Shown here one piece after another: positions 15,877-22,944 of a stretch of DNA of 28,463 nucleotides. The DNA lies in assembly GCA_963696625.1 (NCBI GenBank), contig CAVOKZ010000035.1, forward strand, positions 1 through 28,463. Direction: 5' to 3'. The notes below the pieces were generated by a model. It had not been told where the DNA came from. It ran no database searches and saw only the letters and a list, made by a program, of their open reading frames with translations. How positions within the stretch are numbered: the first letter of the stretch is position 1; each line of letters opens with the position of its first letter. The DNA comes from JAWVFN01 sp963696625 (lineage in GTDB: Bacteria > Actinomycetota > Thermoleophilia > Solirubrobacterales > 70-9). Position numbers and translations under genes: made by a program.

Positions 15877-16212
15877 CTACGGCGCTTCTTTCGCGTACAG
15901 AAGCTGCAGCTCGGTGAGCGCCTCACGCACTTGTTTTGCAGGCTCTTCGGGCATCTGGTCGACGAGGGCGCGGCAGGCGTCGATGCCCAGCTTCGCCTGC
16001 TCGAGGTCACGCTCGTCTTCGTTTGCGATCCTGCGCGCGGTCAGGTTCAAGATGCTGATCACCGACTGAAGGATCACGTCCTCGACCCGGACCTTCTTGA
16101 TCTCTTCTTCGAGGTGGGCGCGGACTTCCTCTTCCCCGGCGGGGTCTTTACCGGCGGGGTCTGACCCCTTTGTAAGGGGGTCTGACCCCTTTGTCGGTTC
16201 TTCCTCGCTCAT
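15877..16212 (-). CDS. small acidic helical protein (DUF1844-like)
   Basis: 111 residues from ATG 16212, overlapping the upstream ligase stop (ATGA). The C-terminal 70 residues (DVILQSVISILNLTARRIAN, then DLEQAKLGIDACRALVDQMP and REALTELQLLYAK) resemble the DUF1844 family of short helical proteins; this assignment is by eye. The N-terminus, residues ~6-28, is a repeat-encoded insert with TKGSDP twice and AGKDP once. It is soluble and of unknown function. The frame is easily missed because a longer overlapping frame extends to 16941. Confidence 0.7.
   Translation of the reverse strand: MSEEEPTKGSDPLTKGSDPAGKDPAGEEEVRAHLEEEIKKVRVEDVILQSVISILNLTARRIANEDERDLEQAKLGIDACRALVDQMPEEPAKQVREALTELQLLYAKEAP
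16136..16195. repeat. cluster of short-form P1 palindromes in coding sequence
   Basis: Two 13-nt palindromes, GGGGTCTGACCCC (16156-16168 and 16177-16189), form a direct repeat with spacing 21, each followed by TTTGT. To the left, CCGGCGGGGTCT occurs at 16136 and 16151. On the minus strand these encode two KGSDP units and one GKDPAG unit at the N-terminus of the DUF1844-like protein. The core is identical to that at 4519-4531 in the ABC gene. Confidence 0.75.
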
Positions 16213-17369
16213 TTGATTGCCTCCTGAGACACATAGGTTGCCTGGGTCTCCTCGACGGCCTCGCGGTAGACCTCTTCGATTTCCTGGCCGGATTCGAACG
16301 CCTGCTTCTGGCGCTGGGCGCCGTTGGGCGCCGGCGCGGCGCATTCGAGGCCGAGGGCCTCGCGCGCGGGCGCCGTCCATTCGAGCATCGCCTCGAGCGC
16401 CGCCGCGGCCTCGATCTCCCCGCCCGCGGCGAAGTCGATCTGCTTGCCGTCCATGCCGTAGCGGATCGCGCGCCAGAGGTTCTCCTCGACGAGCTTGCCC
16501 GGCAGCGGCTCGCCGAGCTGCCCGCCGTCGTGGTCGAGCGCGAGCTGGGCGACGCAGGCGACCATCAGCGCGGCGAGCGCGAACGAGTCCTCGCCGCGCG
16601 TCTGCGCGTCGCAGATGCGGACCTCTACCGTCCCAAAGCGGTGGTGCGGACGCACCGACCACCAGAGCTGGGTCGCCTCGACGATCGAGTTGGTGCGCTC
16701 GAGCACGCCGACGAACTCCTCGTAGGCGCGCCAGCTGCCGAACGGCTCGTGGATGCCGCAGCGGGGGAAGGTGCGGGTGAAGATCTCGCTGCGCACCGAG
16801 TGCAGCCCGGTGTCGCGGCGGTCGAGAAACGGCGAGTTGGCCGAGGCGGCGAGCAGCAGCGGCAGGCGCTCGCGCATCCCGTCGCAGACGGCGATCGCGC
16901 GGTCGGCGCCCTGGATCCCGACGTGGACGTGGAGGCTCCACGTGTTGTTGCGCTGCGCGGCCCAGCCGAGATCCTCGGCGAGGCGGCGGTAGTGGTCGGT
17001 GTCGATGATCTGCTGGTCGAGATAGTCGGCCCAGGGGTGGGTGCCGGTCGCCGCCAGCGCCAGGCCCATGCGCTCGGCGAGGGCGAAGAGCCGCTCGCGG
17101 TGCGCGCGCTGAAGGCCCGCCGCCTGCTCGAAGCTCTCCCCCTTTCCCGAGCGGATCTCGATCTCGGTGTCGATCAGCTCCCCGGCGGCGGCGACGGCGA
17201 GCAGCTCGTCGTCCTGGCAGGCCGCGTACATCTCCGCGAACGAATGCGACAGCTCGAGGCTCTCGGGGTGGACGATCGCGAACTCCTCCTCGAGGCCGAT
17301 GGTGAAGTCCTGCGAGGACTCGAACACCTCCCGAGCCCGGTCCATGTCCAGACCGGTTTCTTCGCTCAC
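16209..17369 (-). CDS. GCS2-family carboxylate-amine ligase (YbdK-like)
   Basis: 386 residues from GTG 17369, overlapping the rex stop (GTGA). Family features are the substrate/metal-binding start FTIGLEEEFAIVHPESLELS, EIEIRSGKGESF, the ATGTHPWADY loop, HVHVGIQ, and RFGTVEVRICDAQTRGEDSF. The GCS2 family joins glutamate to an amine or cysteine using ATP. Members include weak gamma-glutamylcysteine ligases and EgtA-type enzymes of actinobacteria. The substrate cannot be assigned from sequence. The position next to rex and a glutaredoxin-like gene fits a low-molecular-weight thiol or redox role (inference). Confidence 0.85.
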   Translation of the reverse strand: MSEETGLDMDRAREVFESSQDFTIGLEEEFAIVHPESLELSHSFAEMYAACQDDELLAVAAAGELIDTEIEIRSGKGESFEQAAGLQRAHRERLFALAERMGLALAATGTHPWADYLDQQIIDTDHYRRLAEDLGWAAQRNNTWSLHVHVGIQGADRAIAVCDGMRERLPLLLAASANSPFLDRRDTGLHSVRSEIFTRTFPRCGIHEPFGSWRAYEEFVGVLERTNSIVEATQLWWSVRPHHRFGTVEVRICDAQTRGEDSFALAALMVACVAQLALDHDGGQLGEPLPGKLVEENLWRAIRYGMDGKQIDFAAGGEIEAAAALEAMLEWTAPAREALGLECAAPAPNGAQRQKQAFESGQEIEEVYREAVEETQATYVSQEAIK

Positions 17370-18049
17370 GTCAAATAGAAGTAGAGGGCGTAGAGGAGGT
17401 CGACGGCGGGGCTCGAGGTGTGGACGGTCACCTCGGGCGGGACCTGGAGCAGCTGCTCGGAGTAGTTGAAGATGATCGTCACCCCGGCCTCGATCAGCCG
17501 GTCGGCGACCTGTTGGGCCGCGGCCGCCGGAACCGCGAGCACGCCGACGACGATCTCCTCGTCGGCGACCACCCGCTCGAGCTCGGAGAAGTCCTTGATC
17601 GTCAGCGAGCCGACCCGGGTGCCGACGACCTCGGGGTCGACGTCGAACATCGCCACGACCCGGAAGCCGTGGTCGGCGAATATGTCGGAGCTGGCGATCG
17701 CCTGGCCGAGGTTCCCGGCGCCGAACAGCGCGATGTTGTGCTGGCCCGAGGTGCGGAGGATCTTGCGGATCTCCTCGACCAGCGACTCGACCTTGTAGCC
17801 GACGCCGCGCTTGCCGAACTTGCCGAAGCCCGAGAGGTCGCGGCGGATCTGGGTCGAGTTGATGTGGGTGTAGTCGGAGAGCTCCTGAGAGGAGATCGTC
17901 TCCTTGCCCATCTTCTTCGCCTGGGTGAGGACCTGGAGGTAGCGCGAGAGGCGAGCCGCAACCCCCAGCGAGAGGCGCTCGCCGTCGGAGAACGGAACCG
18001 GCGAGTCCGCCGAATCCTCGGCGCTCGTCGGCGCTCCGTCGTCGATCAT
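17366..18049 (-). CDS. rex: redox-sensing transcriptional repressor Rex
   Basis: 227 residues from ATG 18049, overlapping the glutaredoxin-like stop. The winged-helix part contains ISSQELSDYTHINSTQIRRD followed by GFGKFGKRGVGY, the signature of Rex. The Rossmann domain has ALFGAGNLGQAI and a C-terminal domain-swap helix SPAVDLLYALYFYLT. Rex senses the NADH/NAD+ ratio and represses respiratory and fermentative genes when NADH is low. I did not find a clear TTGTGAA-type Rex operator in the window. It is co-transcribed with grx-like, GCS2 and probably hppA. Confidence 0.95.
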   Translation of the reverse strand: MIDDGAPTSAEDSADSPVPFSDGERLSLGVAARLSRYLQVLTQAKKMGKETISSQELSDYTHINSTQIRRDLSGFGKFGKRGVGYKVESLVEEIRKILRTSGQHNIALFGAGNLGQAIASSDIFADHGFRVVAMFDVDPEVVGTRVGSLTIKDFSELERVVADEEIVVGVLAVPAAAAQQVADRLIEAGVTIIFNYSEQLLQVPPEVTVHTSSPAVDLLYALYFYLT

Positions 18050-18333
18050 GCGGAAACCGTACCGAGGACTGCCCTCACGGCACCCTCGTCGAGGCCGAGC
18101 TCGCAGATCTCCCGGCCTGAGACCTCGATCACCGGGATCCGTTCGAGGTAGGCGCGCAGCAGCTCGTCGTCGCCGTCGATGTCAACCTCGCGCAGGTCGA
18201 AGTCGTCGCCGCTTGCGCGCATCCGCTCGAGCCCCTCACGGGCCTCGTCGCAGAGGTGGCAGTCAGGCCGGCTGTAGAGGACGATCGTCGGTGGCTCCAT
18301 CACATTTTCACGCTGCCAGGCCCGCGTCGCCAT
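18046..18333 (-). CDS. glutaredoxin-like thiol protein
   Basis: 95 residues. ATG 18333 overlaps the tsaD stop as TAATG; ATG 18300 (MEPPT) is an alternative that would give a standard-length domain. The thioredoxin fold has the active-site CHLC (Cys25/Cys28) after IVLYSRPD, and the cis-Pro motif RIPVIEVSG. The sequence resembles the DUF836/glutaredoxin-like group. It is likely a small cytosolic thiol-disulfide reductase, operon-linked to rex and the GCS2 ligase. Confidence 0.85.
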   Translation of the reverse strand: MATRAWQRENVMEPPTIVLYSRPDCHLCDEAREGLERMRASGDDFDLREVDIDGDDELLRAYLERIPVIEVSGREICELGLDEGAVRAVLGTVSA

Positions 18334-19385
18334 TATGAGGTCTGAGCGGCGCGGGCCTGGCTTGCGCTCGCATCGAAGCTGAGGTAGTCCGGGTAGGGAA
18401 TCGGCTCGCTGAGGAAAGCCGCGGCGCCGATCATCGCAGCGTTATCGGTGCAGAGCTCCGGCCCCACCAGCTTCAGGCTCACGCCGCGCTCCTCGCAGAG
18501 CTCGGCGACCCGCTCGCGCAGCAGCGAGTTGGCTGCGACGCCGCCGCCGAGCGCGACGGCGTTCCAGTCACCCGCGTCGAGCCCGCGCCCCACCTTGGCG
18601 ACGAGCTGGGAGACCACGGCGTTCTGAAAGGAAGCCGCGAGATCGGCGGTGCGCTCTGCCAGCTCGTCGTCGGCGAGGTCGCGGGCGATGTAGACGAGCG
18701 CCGTCTTCAGGCCGCTGAAGCTGAAGTCGAGCCCGGGGTCGCGGGTCATCGCGACGGGCAGTTCGAAAGCCTCGGGGTCGCCCGCCTCCGCCGCCTCTTG
18801 GATCGCCGGGCCGCCCGGGTAGCCGAGGCCGAGCAGCCGCGCCGCCTTGTCGAGCGCCTCGCCCGCGGCGTCGTCGAGAGTCGTGCCGAGGACATAAAAC
18901 GGCGGCTCCTCCGCTTCGCGTCCGCGGCCGCCTTGGAGGCGGTGCTTCTTCGGGACGCCGGCGAGCAGGGTGTGCCCGCCGCTGGCGATCAGGCAGAGGA
19001 ACGGCGGCTCAAGCGGATCGGGCTCGAGGAAGTTGGCGGCGACGTGGCCGTGGAGGTGGTCGACCGGGATCAGCGGCAGCTTGCGCGGAGCGGCGATCGC
19101 CTTGGCACTCGAGAGCCCGACGAGCAGGGCGCCGATCAGCCCGGGGCCGCGGGTGACGGCGACCGCATCGATCTGATCGAGCGAGGTTGCGGCGTCCTCG
19201 AGCGCCGCGTCGACGGCGGCGTTGACGAGCTCGAGGTGGTGACGGGAGGCGACCTCGGGGACGACGCCGCCGTAGCGCTCGTGGAGCCTGGCCTGGGAGG
19301 AGACCACGCTCGAGCGCACGCGCGCGTCCTCGACGACGGACGCGCAGGTGTCGTCGCAGGAGGTCTCGAGGGCGAGGATTCGCAC
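18333..19385 (-). CDS. tsaD: tRNA t6A threonylcarbamoyltransferase TsaD
   Basis: 350 residues from GTG 19385. The ASKHA-fold protein transfers threonylcarbamoyl to A37 of ANN-decoding tRNAs. Hallmarks are MRILALETSCDDTCASVV, RGPGLIGALLVG, the metal-binding HLHGH, ASGGHTLL, GLDFSFSGLKTALV and CTDNAAMIG. Between HTLLAGV and VLGTTLDDAAGEA, where family members normally have a short loop, about 15 residues (QGGRGREAEEPPF) are inserted. This DNA (18901-18932) is a copy of stem-loop element P2. It forms one locus with rimI, tsaB and tsaE. Confidence 0.96.
   Translation of the reverse strand: MRILALETSCDDTCASVVEDARVRSSVVSSQARLHERYGGVVPEVASRHHLELVNAAVDAALEDAATSLDQIDAVAVTRGPGLIGALLVGLSSAKAIAAPRKLPLIPVDHLHGHVAANFLEPDPLEPPFLCLIASGGHTLLAGVPKKHRLQGGRGREAEEPPFYVLGTTLDDAAGEALDKAARLLGLGYPGGPAIQEAAEAGDPEAFELPVAMTRDPGLDFSFSGLKTALVYIARDLADDELAERTADLAASFQNAVVSQLVAKVGRGLDAGDWNAVALGGGVAANSLLRERVAELCEERGVSLKLVGPELCTDNAAMIGAAAFLSEPIPYPDYLSFDASASQARAAQTS
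18901..18932. repeat. stem-loop element P2, copy b (inside tsaD)
   Basis: The stem GGCGGC (18901-18906) pairs with GCCGCC (18927-18932) around a 20-nt loop, tcctccgcttcgcgtccgcg. Read in the tsaD frame it encodes GGRGREAEEPP. The loop differs at two positions from copy c; the stem bases differ but still pair. Confidence 0.75.
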
Positions 19386-19395
19386 GAACGCTCGC

Positions 19396-19890
19396 TCAGG
19401 AGACGGCGGTCGGCCGCCGGCTCGCGTCGAGCCACATGATCAGGGCGTCCTCGCCGTTGTCGTGGTAATAGCGGCGGCGGAGCCCGGCGGACTTGAAGCC
19501 GAAGCGCTCGTACATCGCAATCGCCGAGGTGTTCGAGACCCTGACCTCGAGGGTGAAGCGCGCCCCGGGACCGGCCTCCTCGAACAGCTTCTCGATCAGA
19601 TCGGTGGCGAGGCGCTGGCGCCGGCGGGCGGGGTCGATCGCGACGTTCATCAGGTGCCATACGTCGTCGTAGCGCGAGCAGACGAGATAGCCGATCAGCG
19701 ACCCCTCCTCGTCGATCACCGCCAGGCAGATGCCCGACGGCTTCGAGAGCTCGAGCACGAACATCGCCAGCGACCAGGGGGTGATGAACGAGCGCCGCTC
19801 GATCCCGATCACGGCCGGCAGGTCGCTGTAGACGAGCCGGCGGATGCGCACGCTCTGCCCGGCTTCCACGCTATCGGCGATCTCGCTCAA
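19396..19890 (-). CDS. rimI: GNAT acetyltransferase, RimI-type
   Basis: 164 residues from TTG 19890, overlapping the tsaB 3' end by 20 nt. It has the RimI order: VRIRRLVYSDLPAVIGIERR, SFITPWSLAMFVLE, VDDVW-like strand, the acetyl-CoA loop RRRQRLATDLI, and NTSAIAMYERFGF. In bacteria RimI acetylates the N-terminal Ala of ribosomal protein S18 and is often encoded between tsaB and tsaD, as here. The exact substrate is not provable from sequence. Confidence 0.9.
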   Translation of the reverse strand: MSEIADSVEAGQSVRIRRLVYSDLPAVIGIERRSFITPWSLAMFVLELSKPSGICLAVIDEEGSLIGYLVCSRYDDVWHLMNVAIDPARRRQRLATDLIEKLFEEAGPGARFTLEVRVSNTSAIAMYERFGFKSAGLRRRYYHDNGEDALIMWLDASRRPTAVS

Positions 19891-20572
19891 GCCAAACCTC
19901 CGCGTCGGGCGCTCTCAGGTAAAGGGGTTCGATCTGCTCTGGCCGCTGTGGCGCCAATGCCTCCGCCAGCGCGCACACGTGGCGGGCGGCGATGCGATGG
20001 ACCTGATCCCCAGCCGGGGGAATGGTCACGCCTGCGGCCTCGAGCTCGTCCCGAAATCGTAGCGTCCCGTCGCCGGCCGCCAGGGGCATCTCCGTCAGCT
20101 CCGCCAGGCGGGAGGCGAGCTCCTCCGGGGCGGCGACGAAGGGCGGCCACAGCTCTTTCTGATCCTCGGCGTAGAGCGCCGCGAACAGCTGACCGCGGCG
20201 CGCGTCAATCAGCGGCAGGCGGGTCCGCCCGGCGGCCTCGGAAAGCTCGCCGACCCCACGCGCGAGCGCCGCCAGCGACGACACCCCGACGATCGGCTTG
20301 GCCAGCGACTGGGCGCAGGCCCGGGCCGTGGCGATGCCGATTCGCAGCCCCGTGAACGAGCCGGGGCCGACCCCGACCCCGATCCGCTCGACCGCCTCCC
20401 ATCCGCCCGCTGCGGCGGCGAGCTCCTCAATCTCACCCAGCAGCTCCTGCGAGTGTCGCGGCCGCCCGTCCGAGCCGGGTGGCACGCGGCGCTCGGCGAC
20501 GACCGTGCTGCCGCGGGTCAGCGCAGCCGCCGTGTCGGCGGTCGCCGTGTCGATTCCCAGAACCACGCTCAT
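19871..20572 (-). CDS. tsaB: t6A biosynthesis protein TsaB
   Basis: 233 residues from ATG 20572, chosen because MSVVLGIDTATADTAAALT is the standard TsaB start; the frame extends further to 20728 without homology. Further motifs are RHSQELLGEIEEL, VGVGPGSFTGLRIGIATA and LPLIDARRGQLFAALY. TsaB is the inactive ASKHA paralogue that scaffolds TsaD and TsaE. It is divergent from the small lipoprotein gene across 43 nt. Confidence 0.93.
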   Translation of the reverse strand: MSVVLGIDTATADTAAALTRGSTVVAERRVPPGSDGRPRHSQELLGEIEELAAAAGGWEAVERIGVGVGPGSFTGLRIGIATARACAQSLAKPIVGVSSLAALARGVGELSEAAGRTRLPLIDARRGQLFAALYAEDQKELWPPFVAAPEELASRLAELTEMPLAAGDGTLRFRDELEAAGVTIPPAGDQVHRIAARHVCALAEALAPQRPEQIEPLYLRAPDAEVWLERDRR

Positions 20573-20615
20573 GTCCGGCGACGATACGGTGCGGCCCAAC
20601 GACGAGGAGGTTGGT

Positions 20616-20876
20616 GTGAAGGGCAAGAGATGGATCGCGGCCGCCGCCGTCGCGTTTGCCGGACTCGGCGCCGCCGGCTGCGGCAGCGACGACGTCGACA
20701 GCGTCAGCGACCAGGTCAACAGCGTCAAGGACCAGGTGAACAGCGTTCAGCAGCAGGCAACGGAGGCTCAGAAGCAGGCCGAGCAGGCTCAGCAGGACGC
20801 CCAGGACCAGATCGACGAGGCCCAACAGCGGGCCCAGGACGAGCAGGACGACCTCAAGAACAGCGGCGGCTACTAG
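20616..20876 (+). CDS. small coiled-coil lipoprotein (Lpp-like)
   Basis: 86 residues. GTG 20616 is supported by AGGAGG at 20605-20610, spaced 5 nt. The signal peptide KGKRWIAAAAVAFAGLGAAG ends in a lipobox with Cys22. The mature part is almost all helix-forming, rich in Gln/Ala/Asp, with near-repeats DSVSDQVNSVKDQVNSVQQQ and then QKQAEQAQQDAQDQ, and ends DDLKNSGGY. The pattern suggests a rod-like coiled coil resembling murein lipoproteins or Ala-zippers, although no C-terminal Lys anchor is present. It is encoded opposite to the t6A genes, and its last 4 nt overlap the tsaE end. The function is unknown. Confidence 0.75.
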   Translation: MKGKRWIAAAAVAFAGLGAAGCGSDDVDSVSDQVNSVKDQVNSVQQQATEAQKQAEQAQQDAQDQIDEAQQRAQDEQDDLKNSGGY

Positions 20877-21295
20877 GAGCGCTGGTAGTCGATCCGCCGC
20901 CGGTCACCGCCGGCGTGGGCGATCGCGACGCTGAGCGCGACGCGATCGAGCTGCGGCTCGGCGGCGCCGGGCCACTCGATGAAGGCGATCGTGTCGGGCG
21001 TCAGGTAGTCGTCGAGCAGCGCCGGCTCCTCGGCGGCGAGGCCGGTTTCGGCGAGGCGGTAGAGGTCGAGGTGGGAAACGGGAATCTGGCCCTCGTAGCG
21101 CTGGCCGATCGTGAAGGTCGGCGAGGTGACCGGGCCCTCGACCCCGAGCGCCCGCGCCGCGCCGCGCACGAGCGTGGTCTTGCCGGCGCCGAGCTCGCCC
21201 CGGACCAGCACCACGTCGCCCGGAGCGAGGCTCTCGGCGAGCCGCGCGCCGAGCGCCTCGGTCTCGGCGGGGCTCGCCGTCTCCTCGGACGCCAC
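20873..21295 (-). CDS. tsaE: t6A biosynthesis ATPase TsaE
   Basis: 140 residues from GTG 21295. The P-loop GELGAGKTT (33-41) is followed by the TsaE switch GPVTSPTFTIGQRY and then HLDLYRL. IAFIEWPG is the typical later motif. TsaE is the ATPase that resets the TsaBD complex in t6A synthesis. It lies four nt after the uracil-DNA glycosylase gene, and its 3' end overlaps the convergent lipoprotein gene by 4 nt. Confidence 0.95.
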   Translation of the reverse strand: MASEETASPAETEALGARLAESLAPGDVVLVRGELGAGKTTLVRGAARALGVEGPVTSPTFTIGQRYEGQIPVSHLDLYRLAETGLAAEEPALLDDYLTPDTIAFIEWPGAAEPQLDRVALSVAIAHAGGDRRRIDYQRS

Positions 21296-21299
21296 TAGA

Positions 21300-21983
21300 T
21301 CAACCGCCGAAGAGCCCCATCTGGTCCGCGTCCACCACCGGCTCCTGTTCTACGCCGGGCGCGGGAGGCCCGATCGGCTCGGGCGGTGCGATGTCGGGCA
21401 GGGGCTCCTTCAGCAGGTCGGGCAGCTTGGCGAAGTCCTCGCGCAGGGTGTCGGCCATCGCCGGGGTGCGCAGCGCAGCCGCCGGGTGAAGCAGCGGGAA
21501 GACGTGGACCGCGCGGCCGCCGATCAGATGTGCCTGCGGCGTGCCGCGGACCTTGGTGATGCCGGTCGGATTGCCCGTGATCAGCTTCGTCGCGAAGTTG
21601 CCTAGCGTGCATACGACCCGGGGCTCGATCAACTCCATTTGGGAGAAGGTGTAGCGGTCGCAGCTGGCGATCTCATCGGGCTGGGGATCGCGGTTCCCCG
21701 GCGGCCGGCAGCGGACGGTGTTGGAGATCCAGACGTCCTCCCGGCTCAGCCCGATGCCTTCGAGAAGCTGATTGAGGAGCTGGCCGGCGCGCCCGACGAA
21801 CGGCAGCCCCTGGCGGTCCTCCTCGGCGCCCGGCCCCTCGCCGATGAACATCAGGTCGGCGTCGGAGTCGCCGGCGCCGAAGACCACCTTGGTGCGCCCC
21901 TCCGAGAGGCGGCACCGCGTGCAGGTGGAGGCCTCCTTGTAGACCTCGACCAGCCGCTCGCGTCGAGCCTCGGCACCGGACAC
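21300..21983 (-). CDS. family-4 uracil-DNA glycosylase ([4Fe-4S])
   Basis: 227 residues from GTG 21983. Four cysteines are spaced as in family-4 UDGs: Cys21 and Cys24 in STCTRC, and Cys92 and Cys108 in RCRPPGN and IASC. The active-site motif GEGPGAEEDRQGLPFVGRAG contains the catalytic region, and LLHPAAALR holds the DNA-binding His. It removes uracil from DNA. A Pro-rich tail of ~35 residues ends DQMGLFGG. It is first of a minus-strand pair with tsaE and divergent from the pantothenate operon. Confidence 0.93.
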   Translation of the reverse strand: MSGAEARRERLVEVYKEASTCTRCRLSEGRTKVVFGAGDSDADLMFIGEGPGAEEDRQGLPFVGRAGQLLNQLLEGIGLSREDVWISNTVRCRPPGNRDPQPDEIASCDRYTFSQMELIEPRVVCTLGNFATKLITGNPTGITKVRGTPQAHLIGGRAVHVFPLLHPAAALRTPAMADTLREDFAKLPDLLKEPLPDIAPPEPIGPPAPGVEQEPVVDADQMGLFGG

Positions 21984-22098
21984 CCGACCAACTTATCGGG
22001 CCCCCTCGGTATGATTCCTCTTGGCCGCGACTTCGAGATCGGAGCGCGGACCCCGAAAAACCACCCGCTGCACGATTCGAAGCCGTCTGGAACTCCCC

Positions 22099-22944
22099 AT
22101 GCGGGAACTGGAACGGGACGCCCCCGACACTCCTGAGAACGACGCGGCCCTGCTGCCGTCTTCGGCGCAGCTTGCGATCGTCGGCGCCGGCCGCCTCGGC
22201 GGGTCGCTCGCGGCCGCCGCGACCGCCGCCGGGCTCGAGGTCATCCTTGCCGGCCGCGAGGACGCAGCCGAGGCCTGTGCCGGCGCCGACGTCGTCCTCC
22301 TCTGCGTGCCCGACGGCGAGATCGAAGCGGCCTCCGAGGTAGCGGCGACGGCCGAGCCGCGCCCTGGCTTCGTCGGCCATACCAGCGGCGCCACCACCCT
22401 CAACTTCCTCGCGGCGGCGACCGCGGCGGGCGCGGGCGCCTTCTCGCTGCACCCGCTGCAGACCTTCGCCGACTCCGAGACCGACCCTCGCGGCGCGCCC
22501 TGCGCGATCGCCGGGGCGACCCCCGACGCGGCCCTGCTCGCGGGCGAGCTCGCCGAGCGCCTCGGGATGCGCCCGTTCGCCGTGCCCGAGGAGCACCGCG
22601 CCGCCTACCACGCCGCCGCGTCGATCGCCTCCAACTTCCTCGTCGCGATCGAGGAGTCCGCGGTGACGCTGATGCAGCGCTCGGGCGCGTCACATTACGC
22701 CGGCTCCTCCGCTTCGCGTCCGGGGCCGGCCGACGCCCGCGAGCTGCTCGCTCCCCTCGTCCTGCGCGCCGCCGCCAATTGGTCGGAGCTCGGCGCCTCC
22801 TCGCTGACCGGTCCGATCGCCCGCGGCGACGAGACCACCGTCGACCGCCAGCGCGCCGCGATCGCCGAGCTCGCCCCCGAGCTGACCGACATGTACGAGG
22901 CGCTTGTCGCCAGGACCAAGGTCCTGGCGGAGGAATCGTCGTGA
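22099..22944 (+). CDS. Rossmann/DUF2520 dehydrogenase-like protein
   Basis: 281 residues from ATG 22099; the frame also opens earlier, but that leader is Arg-rich and unlikely. The NAD(P) motif GAGRLGGS in QLAIVGAGRLGGSLAAAAT is followed by VVLLCVPDGEI and GHTSGA, then FSLHPLQTF. The C-terminal DUF2520 helical domain contains the AAYHAAASIASNFLVAI motif and ALTGPIARG-type SLTGPIARGDETTV. The fold is that of 6PGDH/ketopantoate-reductase-like enzymes. Members commonly precede panC in actinobacteria, and no other panE is seen here, so a ketopantoate reductase role is possible but unproven. Residues ~201-211 (AGSSASRPGPA) derive from stem-loop element P2. The stop overlaps the panC GTG. Confidence 0.88.
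   Translation: MRELERDAPDTPENDAALLPSSAQLAIVGAGRLGGSLAAAATAAGLEVILAGREDAAEACAGADVVLLCVPDGEIEAASEVAATAEPRPGFVGHTSGATTLNFLAAATAAGAGAFSLHPLQTFADSETDPRGAPCAIAGATPDAALLAGELAERLGMRPFAVPEEHRAAYHAAASIASNFLVAIEESAVTLMQRSGASHYAGSSASRPGPADARELLAPLVLRAAANWSELGASSLTGPIARGDETTVDRQRAAIAELAPELTDMYEALVARTKVLAEESS
22699..22730. repeat. stem-loop element P2, copy c (inside the DUF2520 gene)
   Basis: The stem GCCGGC (22699-22704) pairs with GCCGGC (22725-22730) around the 20-nt loop tcctccgcttcgcgtccggg. In-frame it encodes AGSSASRPGPA. It is read in the opposite sense to the tsaD copy relative to its gene. Confidence 0.75.

Noticed and set aside
13733..16069. A 778-codon plus-strand open frame opposite hppA
   Set aside because: It consists of Asp/Gly/Arg/His repeats typical of the antisense of a GC-rich membrane gene. 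hppA on the other strand is unmistakable.
15877..16941. A 354-codon minus frame covering the DUF1844-like gene and part of the GCS2 gene
   Set aside because: Only its last 111 codons have natural composition. The upstream part is an Arg-rich shadow of the GCS2 ligase, so the start was moved to 16212.
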